From: Nitrosomonadaceae bacterium
GTDB taxonomy: Bacteria; Pseudomonadota; Gammaproteobacteria; Burkholderiales; Usitatibacteraceae
Assembly (NCBI GenBank): GCA_021300055.1
Contig: JAJTHU010000286.1
Location: 1-18,825 of the forward strand
Length of the DNA stretch: 18,825 nucleotides
Direction of reading: 5' to 3'
The position numbers and the translations under genes were made by a program. Below are positions 8,462 to 16,688 of the stretch, piece by piece. The notes beneath the pieces were generated by a model that was given only the letters and a program-made list of their open reading frames with translations, was not told the DNA's origin and made no database searches. How positions within the stretch are numbered: the stretch's first letter is position 1; each line of letters opens with the position of its first letter.

Positions 8462-8473
8462 GCACCTAGGTGC
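8462..8473. promoter_or_regulatory. 12-bp perfect palindrome upstream of the MCP gene
   Basis: GCACCTAGGTGC is identical to its reverse complement. It lies in the 223-bp gap between the end of the BarA-like kinase (8549) and the presumed start of the broken MCP (8325), both read leftward, about 140 bp upstream of the MCP start. On the - strand a TTGACA follows (plus coordinates 8430-8435), but no -10 hexamer at proper spacing was found. It could be an operator for a dimeric regulator; no family is recognised. Confidence 0.4.
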
Positions 8474-8548
8474 GGTTTGTTACAGCGAGGTTAAAAAACG
8501 ATGACGATCTGGAGCAGAGTGACGGTCACCGATCTGCCGCGACGCAGG

Positions 8549-11500
8549 CTAGCGCGTGCTGGGTTCGAAGCCAGTCTCGAGCGTCGACAGAGCAGACTCC
8601 GCATAGTCCATCGCTTCTCGCGCCGCGGGCCGAATCAAGTCGAGCACCCGTTGGCCACTGTGGGCGCCAGAGCCGTTGCGCCCTTGACCTCGTAAATGTT
8701 GCTCAGCTTCTTGGCACGCACGCCACATCGCCGCCGCACCAACGGTCATCGAGAGTCCCTTTAGCGAATGCAAGTAGGCCAATGCTGCGTCAGTGTCGTC
8801 GCTGCTAAGCATGCGCTCGAGCTTGGGGTCGCACAGATCTAACTCTTCTAAGTAGGCCGTCAGCGCGTGGCGCAGCAAACCTGTGTTTCCGCCCAATGCC
8901 GTCAATGGTTGTTGCAGCTCGCTTGGGAGCGGTGGAGCGGGCGCGCCCGCGACTGACGATGGTGTTGTCGGGGCGCTTGAACCGGCATTGGCTAGGCTCG
9001 TCAAATCGCCAGAAACGCGGCGCATCTCGCGTACGTGCGACAGCAGTTGGACAAGGTAGTCGATGTGAATCGGCTTACTCACATAGTCGTTCATCCCCGC
9101 CGCGAGGCACGCCTCGCGGTCGCTGGTCATCGCGTTGGCAGTCATGGCAATGATCGGCAACTCAGTGAACCCCATTTCGCGCCGGATGATTTCCGTTGCC
9201 CGAAGTCCATCCATGACTGGCATTTGCATATCCATCAACACGGCATCGTAGCGGCCACCTGCGCGAGCAACTGCGGAAGTTCCTTCGCGACCGTCATTGG
9301 CCAACTCAACCGTGGCGCCTTCGGTTTCCAGCAATTCCTTTGCGATGAATTGATTGAGCGAATTGTCCTCGACGACGAGGATGCGCATCCCAGCGAGCCT
9401 TCCCGCCCCATCTGCTGTGGCGCTGGCTGCGCTGGCGCTCATGCTAGGCTGCACATTTGCAGCCGTGGTGTCGGGCGCGGCAGCGAGCGTATCCGTCAAC
9501 GCCTCGACCAAGGTTCCGTTGCTGATCGGGCGTACCAAGCTGGCACTGATAAGTCCGGCCGCACGTTGATCGACGGGGAGCGACATCCACGCCTCGTGCG
9601 ATGCACTCGAAAACAGCACCACAACTTTCGCGTCGCGCCCGTTCGCGAGCGCGCGGAAGCGCAGCAAGGTATCGGCACCGTCGAGTCCATCGAGGTTCCA
9701 ATCGAGCATGATGAGGTCATACGGCTTCACGGCGGGGTCACTAACGCGGCGGATCGCCTCGCTGCCCGAGGCTGCATGGGCCACATGCGCACCCAACGCT
9801 AGGCAAATTCGCGTCAGCGCGGCAACACTCTTTGGATTGTCATCGACGATCAATACGTGCGGCGGCGACCCCAAACGCTCCATCAAGTTTTGCGTTGCTT
9901 GCGCGATGTCGGGTTGTGACACGGCGACATGCATGCTCAGCCGAAAGCTAAACGTGCTGCCAAGTCCGCGTGTACTCTCGAGGCTGAGCTCGCCGCCCAT
10001 TAGATGTACCAGACGCCGTGAAATCGACAAGCCCAAGCCGGTTCCGCCATAGCGGCGACTGGTCGAAGCGTCTGCCTGTGCGAAGTCTGAGAAAATCTTT
10101 GCGTGCTGATCCGCGGCAATGCCGATACCCGTGTCCGTGACAGAAAACAGTAGGGTGGCATGGGTGTTGGTTCGCTGCACTAACTTGATGCCGATCACCA
10201 CCTCGCCGCGTTCCGTGAACTTGACCGCGTTGGCGCCAAGATTGGTCAATATTTGCTGCAAACACGTCGCGTCCCCGACGAGACCGCCTGGGATCGACGG
10301 ATCAACATCGAATATTAGGTCAACTGGCTTGGCGCCAAGCGTGGTCGCCAAAATGGCGGAGAGGCTTCGCATGACGCTGTCGAGCCGGAAAGGGCGCTCG
10401 TCCAGCGACATTTTTCCAGCGTCGATCTTGGACAAATCCAGCACGCTATTGAGCAGTTTCATTAGCGAGGCCGCCGCGCTTTCTGCCTTCTGCACGAAGT
10501 CCATCTGCCTTGCATTCAAGCCAGTTCGCTCGAGAAGCTTGAGCATGCCGGTGATGGCATTCATCGGCGTGCGGATTTCGTGGCTCATGTTGGCGAGAAA
10601 CTGCGACTTCGCCAAATTGGCGTCCTCGGCGCTACGGGTGGCGGCCTCAAGTTCGGCGGTGCGGCGCGCGACGCGGTCTTCCAAATCTACGTTGATTAGC
10701 ATGAGCTTCTTTTCGGCGCGATACAGATAGAAGGCCAGCCCGACAAGTATTCCTAGGAGAGCTAGACTCGCTATGCCAACAATCAGCGATCGGTCGCGCC
10801 AGCCAGCAAGTGCGTCTTGGGTGCTGATTCCCACAGCGACGTAGAACGGGTATCGATCCAGCGCGCGAAAGCTGATGATGCGGCGCTCCCGGTCTAGGTA
10901 GGAACTTGAGGTGATCGTGCCCGCGCGTGCACCTGATTCGATGGCGCGTCGGGTGGCGTTGCCAGGAGGTTGAACTGAGCCGCGCGCGTTGGGGATGATC
11001 GGCCAGCGAACGACCTGTGAGAACGAGTCGCTGCGGAAAATGGCGACCGCACCGTTGGGACCGACTTCCAAGCTGCGCAGGAGTTGCTCAAAGAAACCTA
11101 GATCAATTGAGCCGGTGACAACACCAAGAAAGGCCGCGTTCTTGTCACGGATGGCACGCGCAATGATCAGGGTGGGCCGGTGCGAGACGTCCGCTAGTAG
11201 TGCTGTGGAGAAATAGGTCTCATCGAGTTGAGAATCGCGTGCGCCTGTGAAGTAGTCCCGTCCAGAAGTGTTTGGGCTTGGGACGCCTAGGTCAGTCGAT
11301 GTGTAGAGCTGATTGCCCGCAGCATCCCATATGCTCAGCGCCTTAAGTTCCGGGAACGACCACATGTTGCCGCTGAGGCGCTGGTTTGTTACGGCGGCAT
11401 AACGGGCGCTTGTTGATGGTTCCATGACCTCGCGCGGCAAACTCTCGGCAAGCACCCGCACGTGGGTTTCGGCGCGTCTAAACGTCGCGTCAAGCCGCGT

Positions 11501-11647
11501 TTCCACCAGGGCCGCATAGTTGCGCGAGGTCGTCTCCGCAAGCCGGACAGCTTCCTGATAGCTGGCAACGATCTGCGCGACAAGCAGCAGCATGACCGCC
11601 ACGAGCCCGATTCCAAAACCGACAACGACGGGACGGATGCGGTTCAT
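8549..11647 (-). CDS. BarA-like hybrid sensor histidine kinase, dCache-HisKA-HATPase-REC-REC-HPt
   Basis: From the ATG at 11647 the protein has 1032 residues; a TTG at 11665 would add six. TM1 is about 7-27, a periplasmic double-Cache-like sensor spans about 30-280 (SIWDAAGNQLY, GRDYF, ARAIRDKNAAFLGVV) and TM2 is about 287-308. A coiled coil leads to the HisKA domain with SHEIRTPMN (His356). The ATPase has NAVKFT (Asn473), DTGIGIA (Asp505) and YGGTGLGLSIS. Receiver 1 (about 597-720) has Asp649, but the conserved lysine is Arg706. Receiver 2 (about 754-875) is canonical, with MDMQMPVMDG (Asp806) and SKP (Lys858). The C-terminal HPt domain has HSLKG with His960. This is the architecture of a multistep phosphorelay that passes phosphate through the HPt to an unlinked response regulator. 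The gene is divergent from the lipoprotein gene. No clear Shine-Dalgarno was found. Confidence 0.93.
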   Translation of the reverse strand: MNRIRPVVVGFGIGLVAVMLLLVAQIVASYQEAVRLAETTSRNYAALVETRLDATFRRAETHVRVLAESLPREVMEPSTSARYAAVTNQRLSGNMWSFPELKALSIWDAAGNQLYTSTDLGVPSPNTSGRDYFTGARDSQLDETYFSTALLADVSHRPTLIIARAIRDKNAAFLGVVTGSIDLGFFEQLLRSLEVGPNGAVAIFRSDSFSQVVRWPIIPNARGSVQPPGNATRRAIESGARAGTITSSSYLDRERRIISFRALDRYPFYVAVGISTQDALAGWRDRSLIVGIASLALLGILVGLAFYLYRAEKKLMLINVDLEDRVARRTAELEAATRSAEDANLAKSQFLANMSHEIRTPMNAITGMLKLLERTGLNARQMDFVQKAESAAASLMKLLNSVLDLSKIDAGKMSLDERPFRLDSVMRSLSAILATTLGAKPVDLIFDVDPSIPGGLVGDATCLQQILTNLGANAVKFTERGEVVIGIKLVQRTNTHATLLFSVTDTGIGIAADQHAKIFSDFAQADASTSRRYGGTGLGLSISRRLVHLMGGELSLESTRGLGSTFSFRLSMHVAVSQPDIAQATQNLMERLGSPPHVLIVDDNPKSVAALTRICLALGAHVAHAASGSEAIRRVSDPAVKPYDLIMLDWNLDGLDGADTLLRFRALANGRDAKVVVLFSSASHEAWMSLPVDQRAAGLISASLVRPISNGTLVEALTDTLAAAPDTTAANVQPSMSASAASATADGAGRLAGMRILVVEDNSLNQFIAKELLETEGATVELANDGREGTSAVARAGGRYDAVLMDMQMPVMDGLRATEIIRREMGFTELPIIAMTANAMTSDREACLAAGMNDYVSKPIHIDYLVQLLSHVREMRRVSGDLTSLANAGSSAPTTPSSVAGAPAPPLPSELQQPLTALGGNTGLLRHALTAYLEELDLCDPKLERMLSSDDTDAALAYLHSLKGLSMTVGAAAMWRACQEAEQHLRGQGRNGSGAHSGQRVLDLIRPAAREAMDYAESALSTLETGFEPSTR

Positions 11648-11714
11648 CGAGCGAAGCCGTCGCAATGCGTCTGACCAAACTTGGTACTCATCGTACTCGT
11701 TGGAAGGCGATAGT

Positions 11715-11724
11715 TACCGCGGTA
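11715..11724. promoter_or_regulatory. 10-bp palindrome in the divergent kinase/lipoprotein intergenic region
   Basis: TACCGCGGTA is a perfect palindrome between the start of the BarA-like kinase gene (11647) and the lipoprotein gene (11875). A second short inverted repeat, ACCAA-AC-TTGGT (11674-11685), and a third, CCAAAG/CTTTGG (11743-11748 and 11756-11761), lie close by. The position suits a shared operator for two divergent genes, but short palindromes also arise by chance. Confidence 0.3.
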
Positions 11725-11874
11725 GAAAGTGGAAGGCGGCGTCCAAAGGAGGCTGCTTTGGGTACGCATGGTATGGATGATGATAGCCTAGCGGCCAAAA
11801 GCTGTCTGCGTGGACGTGTAGACGCGTAGACGGAGTCTTGCAAACGCAACGCACTAACCCAAAGGAAGAGCAGC

Positions 11875-12363
11875 ATGCGGCAAGCTCGAGAACGCGCCCT
11901 GATCGAGGGCTGGGAACGCGTCAGCGTCTTGGTATTGACGGCTTGCGTCGCCGCTTGCCTCTCCGGATGTGTGGTGGTTACGGCACGCAGCGCGGCGTCG
12001 GCATCGCCCACCCCAGCGGTGGCAGGGGCCACGGCTTTGGATGCAAAGCCCTCGGTATCGGCGCTGGTTGGTAGTTGGCGCGTCGATCTCCGACCGACGC
12101 CCGATGCACCACCGTATTACCAGAGCTTCGTGATCGCCAGCGTCGAAACGGGTCGGTTCACCGGAAGTTTTTATGGCGCACCGATTTCTGAGGGCCGTAT
12201 CAACCTGGATTGGGGTGCGCACCGCATTGCGTTCGTTACCGGTGACGCGAGCACATCCTATTACCATTCAGCCGTGTTGCGCGACGGCCGCCTAGAAGGG
12301 CTGACCCGCGCCCCTGGGCGTGGGTTCTTGGCATTCTGGACGGCAGAGCAAGAAAAGCGCTGA
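11875..12363 (+). CDS. Putative lipoprotein of unknown function
   Basis: This is a 162-residue protein with a good ribosome binding site (AAGGAAGAG at 11862-11870) four bases before the ATG. An n-region of about 16 residues precedes a hydrophobic stretch and the lipobox LSGC, making Cys32 the predicted lipidated residue. An Ala/Ser/Pro-rich linker follows to about residue 57. The mature domain, about residues 60-157, has GSWRVDLRPTPDAPPYY, GRFTGSFYG, GRINLDWG, a YYHSAVL stretch, GRLEG and FLAFWTA. The alternating pattern suggests a small beta-barrel or beta-sandwich domain. I do not recognise a named family. The gene is divergent from the BarA-like kinase and its stop lies 5 nt from the stop of the convergent MCP gene, so the 3' ends must be tightly arranged. 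Confidence 0.82.
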   Translation: MRQARERALIEGWERVSVLVLTACVAACLSGCVVVTARSAASASPTPAVAGATALDAKPSVSALVGSWRVDLRPTPDAPPYYQSFVIASVETGRFTGSFYGAPISEGRINLDWGAHRIAFVTGDASTSYYHSAVLRDGRLEGLTRAPGRGFLAFWTAEQEKR

Positions 12364-12368
12364 ACTTG

Positions 12369-14825
12369 CTAGGCGGTCGCTAGGCGCGGCTTTGCGAAAG
12401 GAGCGAGTGGAGGGTTGGAGCTGCTCGTCGCCTTGGTGCGCACAGCCACCTCCATCACAACATCAGCATCGCGGTAGATGCCGCATCCCAGCACCCAGCC
12501 GCGGCTTTCGATCACGTACGACGACTTCGGCTTGATCTTGCCATCCAGCGGGCTGGCGATTTCGTAATCGATCCATCCGCCGCCGTGAGAGGCGACCTCC
12601 CAGCCTTTGTTGTAAAGCAAGTTGCCATCGAGACCCGGTAGCTCAGTTACCGCCCTGCCTACATTTGCGGCGTTGGCGCCAAACACGCGGAAGATGCCAT
12701 CGCGGTCGAACGCAAAAATGTAAAGGTCGCGATCGATGAAGCCACCAGCAGGATCCATGAGTTTGCTGAACGCACCTTGTTGGCCGAGCGTATCGACGAG
12801 CTGTCTGGCCGAGCGAGCGAGGTCGCGCGCTTCGTCCGCGGTACCTTGCCGGAGGCGGATGTTGGCAACGGCTTTGGATAGAACTTGTGCCCGAGCAAGC
12901 AGCTTGTCCGAGCGCTTAGACGATTCAACAACGAGTTGAGCGTTCTGCACAGTGAGCTCGTCGAGGCTGCCGATCGACTGCACAACCTCTTGCAACGCGG
13001 CGCTCTGGCCTGCGCTTTCGTCATTCACTCTGGTGATACGGGTGCATACATCTTGGATGCCGCCGACCAGCACAGACATGGTCTGCTCGACTTGCGAGAA
13101 GATCTTCGCCGAGTCTGCGATGCGCTCGGTTGAGTTACTGATCAGGCTACGGATTTCTTGCGAGGCTTTTTGGCTCTGATCGGCAAGCGCGCGAATCTCA
13201 CTGGCTACCACAGCGAATCCGCGTCCGGCTGAACCCGCACGTGCAGCTTCGACCGCTGCATTGAGCGAGAGTACGTTGATTTGAAACGCGATGGCGTCAA
13301 TGGTCGAGACGATTTCTTCCATGCGTGACGCGAATTTCTGTAGCTCTGTCATCGCGCTCGCCGACTTTCGTACCTGATCCGCGCTCGCGACAGCGGACTT
13401 GGTTAGTGCCACCGCGGAGTTGCTCGCTTCAGACAGTGAAATGCTGTTCTGCGCCACGGTTTCCGCGACGCTTCGCATGGCCGCGGAGGACTGCTCAAGG
13501 CTCGCCGCCTGTTCTTCGGTGCGACCCGAGAGTGCTTGGTTGTCTTCCGCAAGGCGTTGTCCCGTCGTGGACACCATGGACGCGCTACTACGCACGTCTG
13601 CCACTATTCGCGAGACGTTTTCCGTCATCTCTTCGGTGGCGCCGCTAAGTGCCGCGAGTTCGTCATTGCCGAACACACGGGTGTGGCGCGTCATGTCGCC
13701 ATGGGCGACTGCTTCCATCGATTCCTGAATGCGCCGCACGCCGACGGTTGTCGAGATGTAGAAACAAAACGACAAGTAAAGAACGACCAGTACGCCAAAC
13801 ATGGCGGAACTGGTGACTAGGATCGTCGAATGCAGTTTCGCGCCGTTGCGTGCAGCAAAGGTGCTTGCCAAATGCGAGCGAATTTCATTGCCTGCCTTTT
13901 GTACTGCATTGACGGCGTCAGTGCCCGCAGCAAAGAAGGCTTCCGGATTGCCCTGTGGCTCTGCGCTGGTAAAGAGCGCTTGCGCGTTTTCTGAGAATTG
14001 CTTAACACGAGCGTCAGCGTTGGTCCAACCCTCAATCGTTGGACCTCCTGCCCGCCCTGATGCAGCGAGAGAAAACGCAATACCGGCCTTTCGGTCTTCT
14101 GCCGAACCTAGACGAGAGAGTAGCGTCGCCAACGCTATTGGCGTCGCGGATTGCTTGGTTAGCATCCCAGCACCCAATTCCCTGGCTTGACCGACGGCTT
14201 CGCCTAGCGGGATAAGGTGGTTGATGAGCGCGTCGATCAGAAAATACGTATCAGCGTCTGGGTCGAGTAGCAACCCGGAGCGCTCGCCGATGATCACGAT
14301 TGCCTGCCGGACTCGGTCAATCGCGGCCGAGTGTGCAGCAAACGACTGCGGCGTCGCGCTACCTGCGCTGAAGTTCAGCGCTTCCTTGATTTTGTCTCGA
14401 TCAGCTGCCCACATGGTTTGCATGCCAAATCGGTCGCTCGCGAATGCGTCGTCGATTAACGCTAGGTCTTTCTCGAGCTTAGTGCGTACGTCAGAGCGTG
14501 CCGCGCTGACGCCGCTATCGCCCACGATCAAACGGTTCGTGAGTCCCCGATGCGATTGGAGCTGCGTAGCCGTGTCGACTAGGTGGCCGATCGTGGTCAA
14601 GCCGAACTGGGCGTTTCGAAGGTAGTCAAGCTCGTTGTGTCGATCTCGAACATGAAGCGCGAGCACCAAGATAAGCGGGGCGAACAGAAACGCACCCAGC
14701 AGCGAAAGCTTGGCACGCATCCTGATTTTTTCCATGATCGACATGCCCGGACCGAAAATGCGCAGTGTCATCTGCGAAATTGCGGTTGGTCCAGTACTCG
14801 TTCGGGCGCTTGCTTGCCCAGCCAT
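12369..14825 (-). CDS. Methyl-accepting chemotaxis protein with a NIT-like sensor and C-terminal Cache-like domain
   Basis: The protein has 818 residues, much longer than a standard MCP of about 520-550. About 36 residues precede TM1 (about 39-58). The periplasmic domain (about 60-330) is predicted helical, with QLQSHRGLTNRL (88-99) and LLLDPDADTYFLIDAL (185-200), resembling nitrate/nitrite-sensor (NIT)-type modules. TM2 is about 333-357, followed by HAMP (about 358-410) and the signalling hairpin with tip IDAIAFQINVLSLNAAVEAA (509-528) and GRGFAVVASEIRALAD. After the coiled coil (to about 655) comes an extra domain at about 665-785, with DLYIFAFDRDG, GWEVASHGGGWIDYE and SYVIESRGWVLGCGIY. This matches the Cache_2/sCache pattern but lies on the cytoplasmic side. 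The start is supported by GGGAG six bases upstream. The gene is 132 nt downstream of the six-helix kinase. No che genes are nearby. Confidence 0.9.
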   Translation of the reverse strand: MAGQASARTSTGPTAISQMTLRIFGPGMSIMEKIRMRAKLSLLGAFLFAPLILVLALHVRDRHNELDYLRNAQFGLTTIGHLVDTATQLQSHRGLTNRLIVGDSGVSAARSDVRTKLEKDLALIDDAFASDRFGMQTMWAADRDKIKEALNFSAGSATPQSFAAHSAAIDRVRQAIVIIGERSGLLLDPDADTYFLIDALINHLIPLGEAVGQARELGAGMLTKQSATPIALATLLSRLGSAEDRKAGIAFSLAASGRAGGPTIEGWTNADARVKQFSENAQALFTSAEPQGNPEAFFAAGTDAVNAVQKAGNEIRSHLASTFAARNGAKLHSTILVTSSAMFGVLVVLYLSFCFYISTTVGVRRIQESMEAVAHGDMTRHTRVFGNDELAALSGATEEMTENVSRIVADVRSSASMVSTTGQRLAEDNQALSGRTEEQAASLEQSSAAMRSVAETVAQNSISLSEASNSAVALTKSAVASADQVRKSASAMTELQKFASRMEEIVSTIDAIAFQINVLSLNAAVEAARAGSAGRGFAVVASEIRALADQSQKASQEIRSLISNSTERIADSAKIFSQVEQTMSVLVGGIQDVCTRITRVNDESAGQSAALQEVVQSIGSLDELTVQNAQLVVESSKRSDKLLARAQVLSKAVANIRLRQGTADEARDLARSARQLVDTLGQQGAFSKLMDPAGGFIDRDLYIFAFDRDGIFRVFGANAANVGRAVTELPGLDGNLLYNKGWEVASHGGGWIDYEIASPLDGKIKPKSSYVIESRGWVLGCGIYRDADVVMEVAVRTKATSSSNPPLAPFAKPRLATA

Positions 14826-14831
14826 GGGTTA

Positions 14832-14836
14832 CTCCC
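14832..14836 (-). promoter_or_regulatory. Ribosome binding site for the long MCP
   Basis: On the - strand GGGAG lies six bases before the ATG at 14825. It favours this start over internal Met codons 19, 28 and 31, and so supports the unusual cytoplasmic N-terminal extension of about 36 residues. Confidence 0.5.
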
Positions 14837-14957
14837 ATTGTCTACGTGGGTGGGAGTATCGCGTCAGCCTGTCGATGGCAAAGGGCGGAATTCGTGGTTG
14901 ATTCGCGCCCTTATCTGCCGTTTTGGGTCGTCGGAGCGAATCAAGTAGGCGCGAAAC

Positions 14958-16346
14958 CTAGACGACGTGACGAGGGCGCTCAGCGCGCTTCAAGGTAAAC
15001 CGAAACTGCGCGCCGCCGCTAGGGCGATTGAGGGCGTCGATGGTCCCACCGTGGAGCACGATGATGCGCCGACAAGTCGCGAGGCCGAGGCCGAATCCGG
15101 GAAAGTCCCGTTGGTGGTGGAGCCGCTGGAATGGCGCAAACAGCTTGGCAGCGTTTTCAGGGTCGAAGCCCACGCCATTGTCAGCAACACTGGCTTCGAT
15201 CATGTCGGGACTCGTCGCGCACGGACCGATGGCCACTTCCACACTCGCCGACGGCGTCTTCGACGAGAACTTCACCGCATTGCCGATGAGGTTATTGAGC
15301 ACCTCACGGATCAACACGGGATCGGCCAGCACATTCCCCTCCCCGTGAACATTGAAGTTCACCGCCGCACCCACATTGGTTTTGATGTCCGCCACGACCG
15401 ACTCGGCGACTTCTCGCAACGGCACTTCGGTGAGGCCGGTCGAGAGACTATTGCTTTGCGCCAGCGACAACATACGCTCAAGCATGGCCAGCATGCGCTC
15501 GCTCGATTGCTGGGTGCGAACCAGTAGTTCTGAAGCCTCCGCGACCTGGCCCTTCTCCAACTTGCGCTGCGCGAGCGTGGTGAACCCAGAGACTTGGCTG
15601 ATCGCGCCACGTAAGTCATGCGCAACACGGTGGGAAAATGCAGCGAGCTCGGCGTTCGACTCTTTGAGCTCGGCTGTTCTTTCTTCCACAGTCTTCTCAA
15701 GCGATAGATTGATCGACCAGAGCTCTTTTTCGGCGCGCGAGCGAGCCTGTAGCTCTTTCTCTAACTGCGCAGCAGCGCGCTGCTGATTCCTTGCCAGCAC
15801 ATAAACGGGCACGATCATCATGGTCAATTCGACGATGAAGAACACAACCTGCGGTAGCGGCGGTGCGGTAAACCAGCGAGGTATGCCAAGCGCGCTACTG
15901 CCACCAAATGCGATCAGACTGCAGACGGCAACTGAGCCCACCAGCGCAAATAATCCCGCGCGAAGCCCGAAAAAGATGGTGAAGTGGATGACGGCGGGAA
16001 AGAAGAGCATGTACTGCGTCGGAGGTGCAGAAAGTGCGAGTGCCGTTGTAATCGCGATGAACGCCCAACACAGAACGTGGGAGGCGAGCTTAAGGTTGCC
16101 GGCTTTAAGCGCGCTGCTGATCGCATAAAGCGTGGCGAGCCAAGCAGCAACAAAGCCGTATGCACCTAGGGTGTTGGACGAGAAGAAGGGGGCATAGACC
16201 AGCGCGATGTATAGCAGCAGCGCCTGATGCATTCGCAAGATGGCCCAAAGGACCTCGGTTCGAATATTTTCCGGTGTCGTTGGAACAGCTGGCGCTCGCA
16301 ACTCGCGAAGCATGCGGTCGAGCACGGATTCGAATCCGGAAATCAA
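14958..16346 (-). CDS. Sensor histidine kinase with a six-helix membrane domain (phytochrome-like kinase core)
   Basis: The protein has 462 residues, starting at TTG 16346 and supported by AGAAAGG eight bases upstream; the ATG at 16313 has no such site. Hydrophobic helices lie at about 33-53, 62-79, 88-106, 112-127, 130-149 and 166-186. They form a membrane sensor without a sizeable periplasmic domain, which suggests sensing within the membrane. A coiled coil (about 188-235, with EERTAELKESNAEL) joins it to the kinase. The H-box is SHRVAHDLRGAIS (His243), where the usual proline after DLR is missing. The ATPase has NNLIGNAVKFSS (Asn356), DNGVGFD (Asp389), LFAPFQRLH and GFGLGLATC, with Phe in place of the usual Thr of the G2 box. 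There is no receiver and no adjacent regulator, so it is an orphan. It lies between the potassium channel and the long MCP, all on one strand. Confidence 0.9.
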   Translation of the reverse strand: MISGFESVLDRMLRELRAPAVPTTPENIRTEVLWAILRMHQALLLYIALVYAPFFSSNTLGAYGFVAAWLATLYAISSALKAGNLKLASHVLCWAFIAITTALALSAPPTQYMLFFPAVIHFTIFFGLRAGLFALVGSVAVCSLIAFGGSSALGIPRWFTAPPLPQVVFFIVELTMMIVPVYVLARNQQRAAAQLEKELQARSRAEKELWSINLSLEKTVEERTAELKESNAELAAFSHRVAHDLRGAISQVSGFTTLAQRKLEKGQVAEASELLVRTQQSSERMLAMLERMLSLAQSNSLSTGLTEVPLREVAESVVADIKTNVGAAVNFNVHGEGNVLADPVLIREVLNNLIGNAVKFSSKTPSASVEVAIGPCATSPDMIEASVADNGVGFDPENAAKLFAPFQRLHHQRDFPGFGLGLATCRRIIVLHGGTIDALNRPSGGAQFRFTLKRAERPRHVV

Positions 16347-16688
16347 GCTGTAGACCTTTCTGCAAGTTGAGGTGCTGCTTGACGTTTAGCGGGTGCGCGG
16401 GTGTCAATGGTTTGCTGCAGTGCCGCCCGCGCGCATAAACTCCGAATCTGCTTAGGCATTGTCATTGTTATTCGTTGTCAGCATTGCTTAGCTCATCCCA
16501 AGGGGGATCGGATCAACACGTTGGCTCGACGGGATACATTAATTCAATTAGTGACCAAGTCAAAGACTAATATAGACGCAGAAATGCCCATTTCTTTAGT
16601 ACATTGGCCGTGCGAAATAGTTGGAATTATTTTTGAGCGGGGAACCGCACTGCTAGTTATGCGGTGCGTGTTCAGCCGCACGCGCTTG
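16347..16688. other. AT-richer intergenic region between the potassium channel and the six-helix kinase
   Basis: No convincing gene is seen here. Relative to the flanking genes the stretch 16530-16640 is clearly richer in A and T. On the - strand a TTGACA (plus coordinates 16402-16407) lies 55 nt before the kinase start, but no good -10 is found at 16-18 nt. A hairpin ACCGCA/TGCGGT (16644-16649 and 16660-16665, 10-nt loop) lies 23 nt after the channel stop without a T-tract. It may help end the channel transcript. Confidence 0.5.
16355..16361 (-). promoter_or_regulatory. Ribosome binding site for the TTG start of the six-helix kinase
   Basis: On the - strand AGAAAGG is followed after eight bases by TTG (16346). 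It is the only plausible Shine-Dalgarno among the candidate starts (TTG 16346, GTG 16325, ATG 16313) and so decides the start. Confidence 0.45.

Noticed and set aside
9035..9802. A 255-codon + strand open frame
   Set aside because: It lies wholly inside the BarA-like kinase on the opposite strand, whose receiver and HPt motifs prove the real frame. Long antisense frames are common in GC-rich genes.
14826..14957. Possible flagellar sigma-28 promoter (GCAGATAA on the - strand) before the long MCP
   Set aside because: The -10-like match is imperfect and no TAAA-type -35 lies at the required spacing.
16644..16665. Hairpin after the potassium channel as an intrinsic terminator
   Set aside because: The 6-bp stem is followed by a C-rich then A-rich stretch, not a T-tract; mentioned only within the intergenic description.
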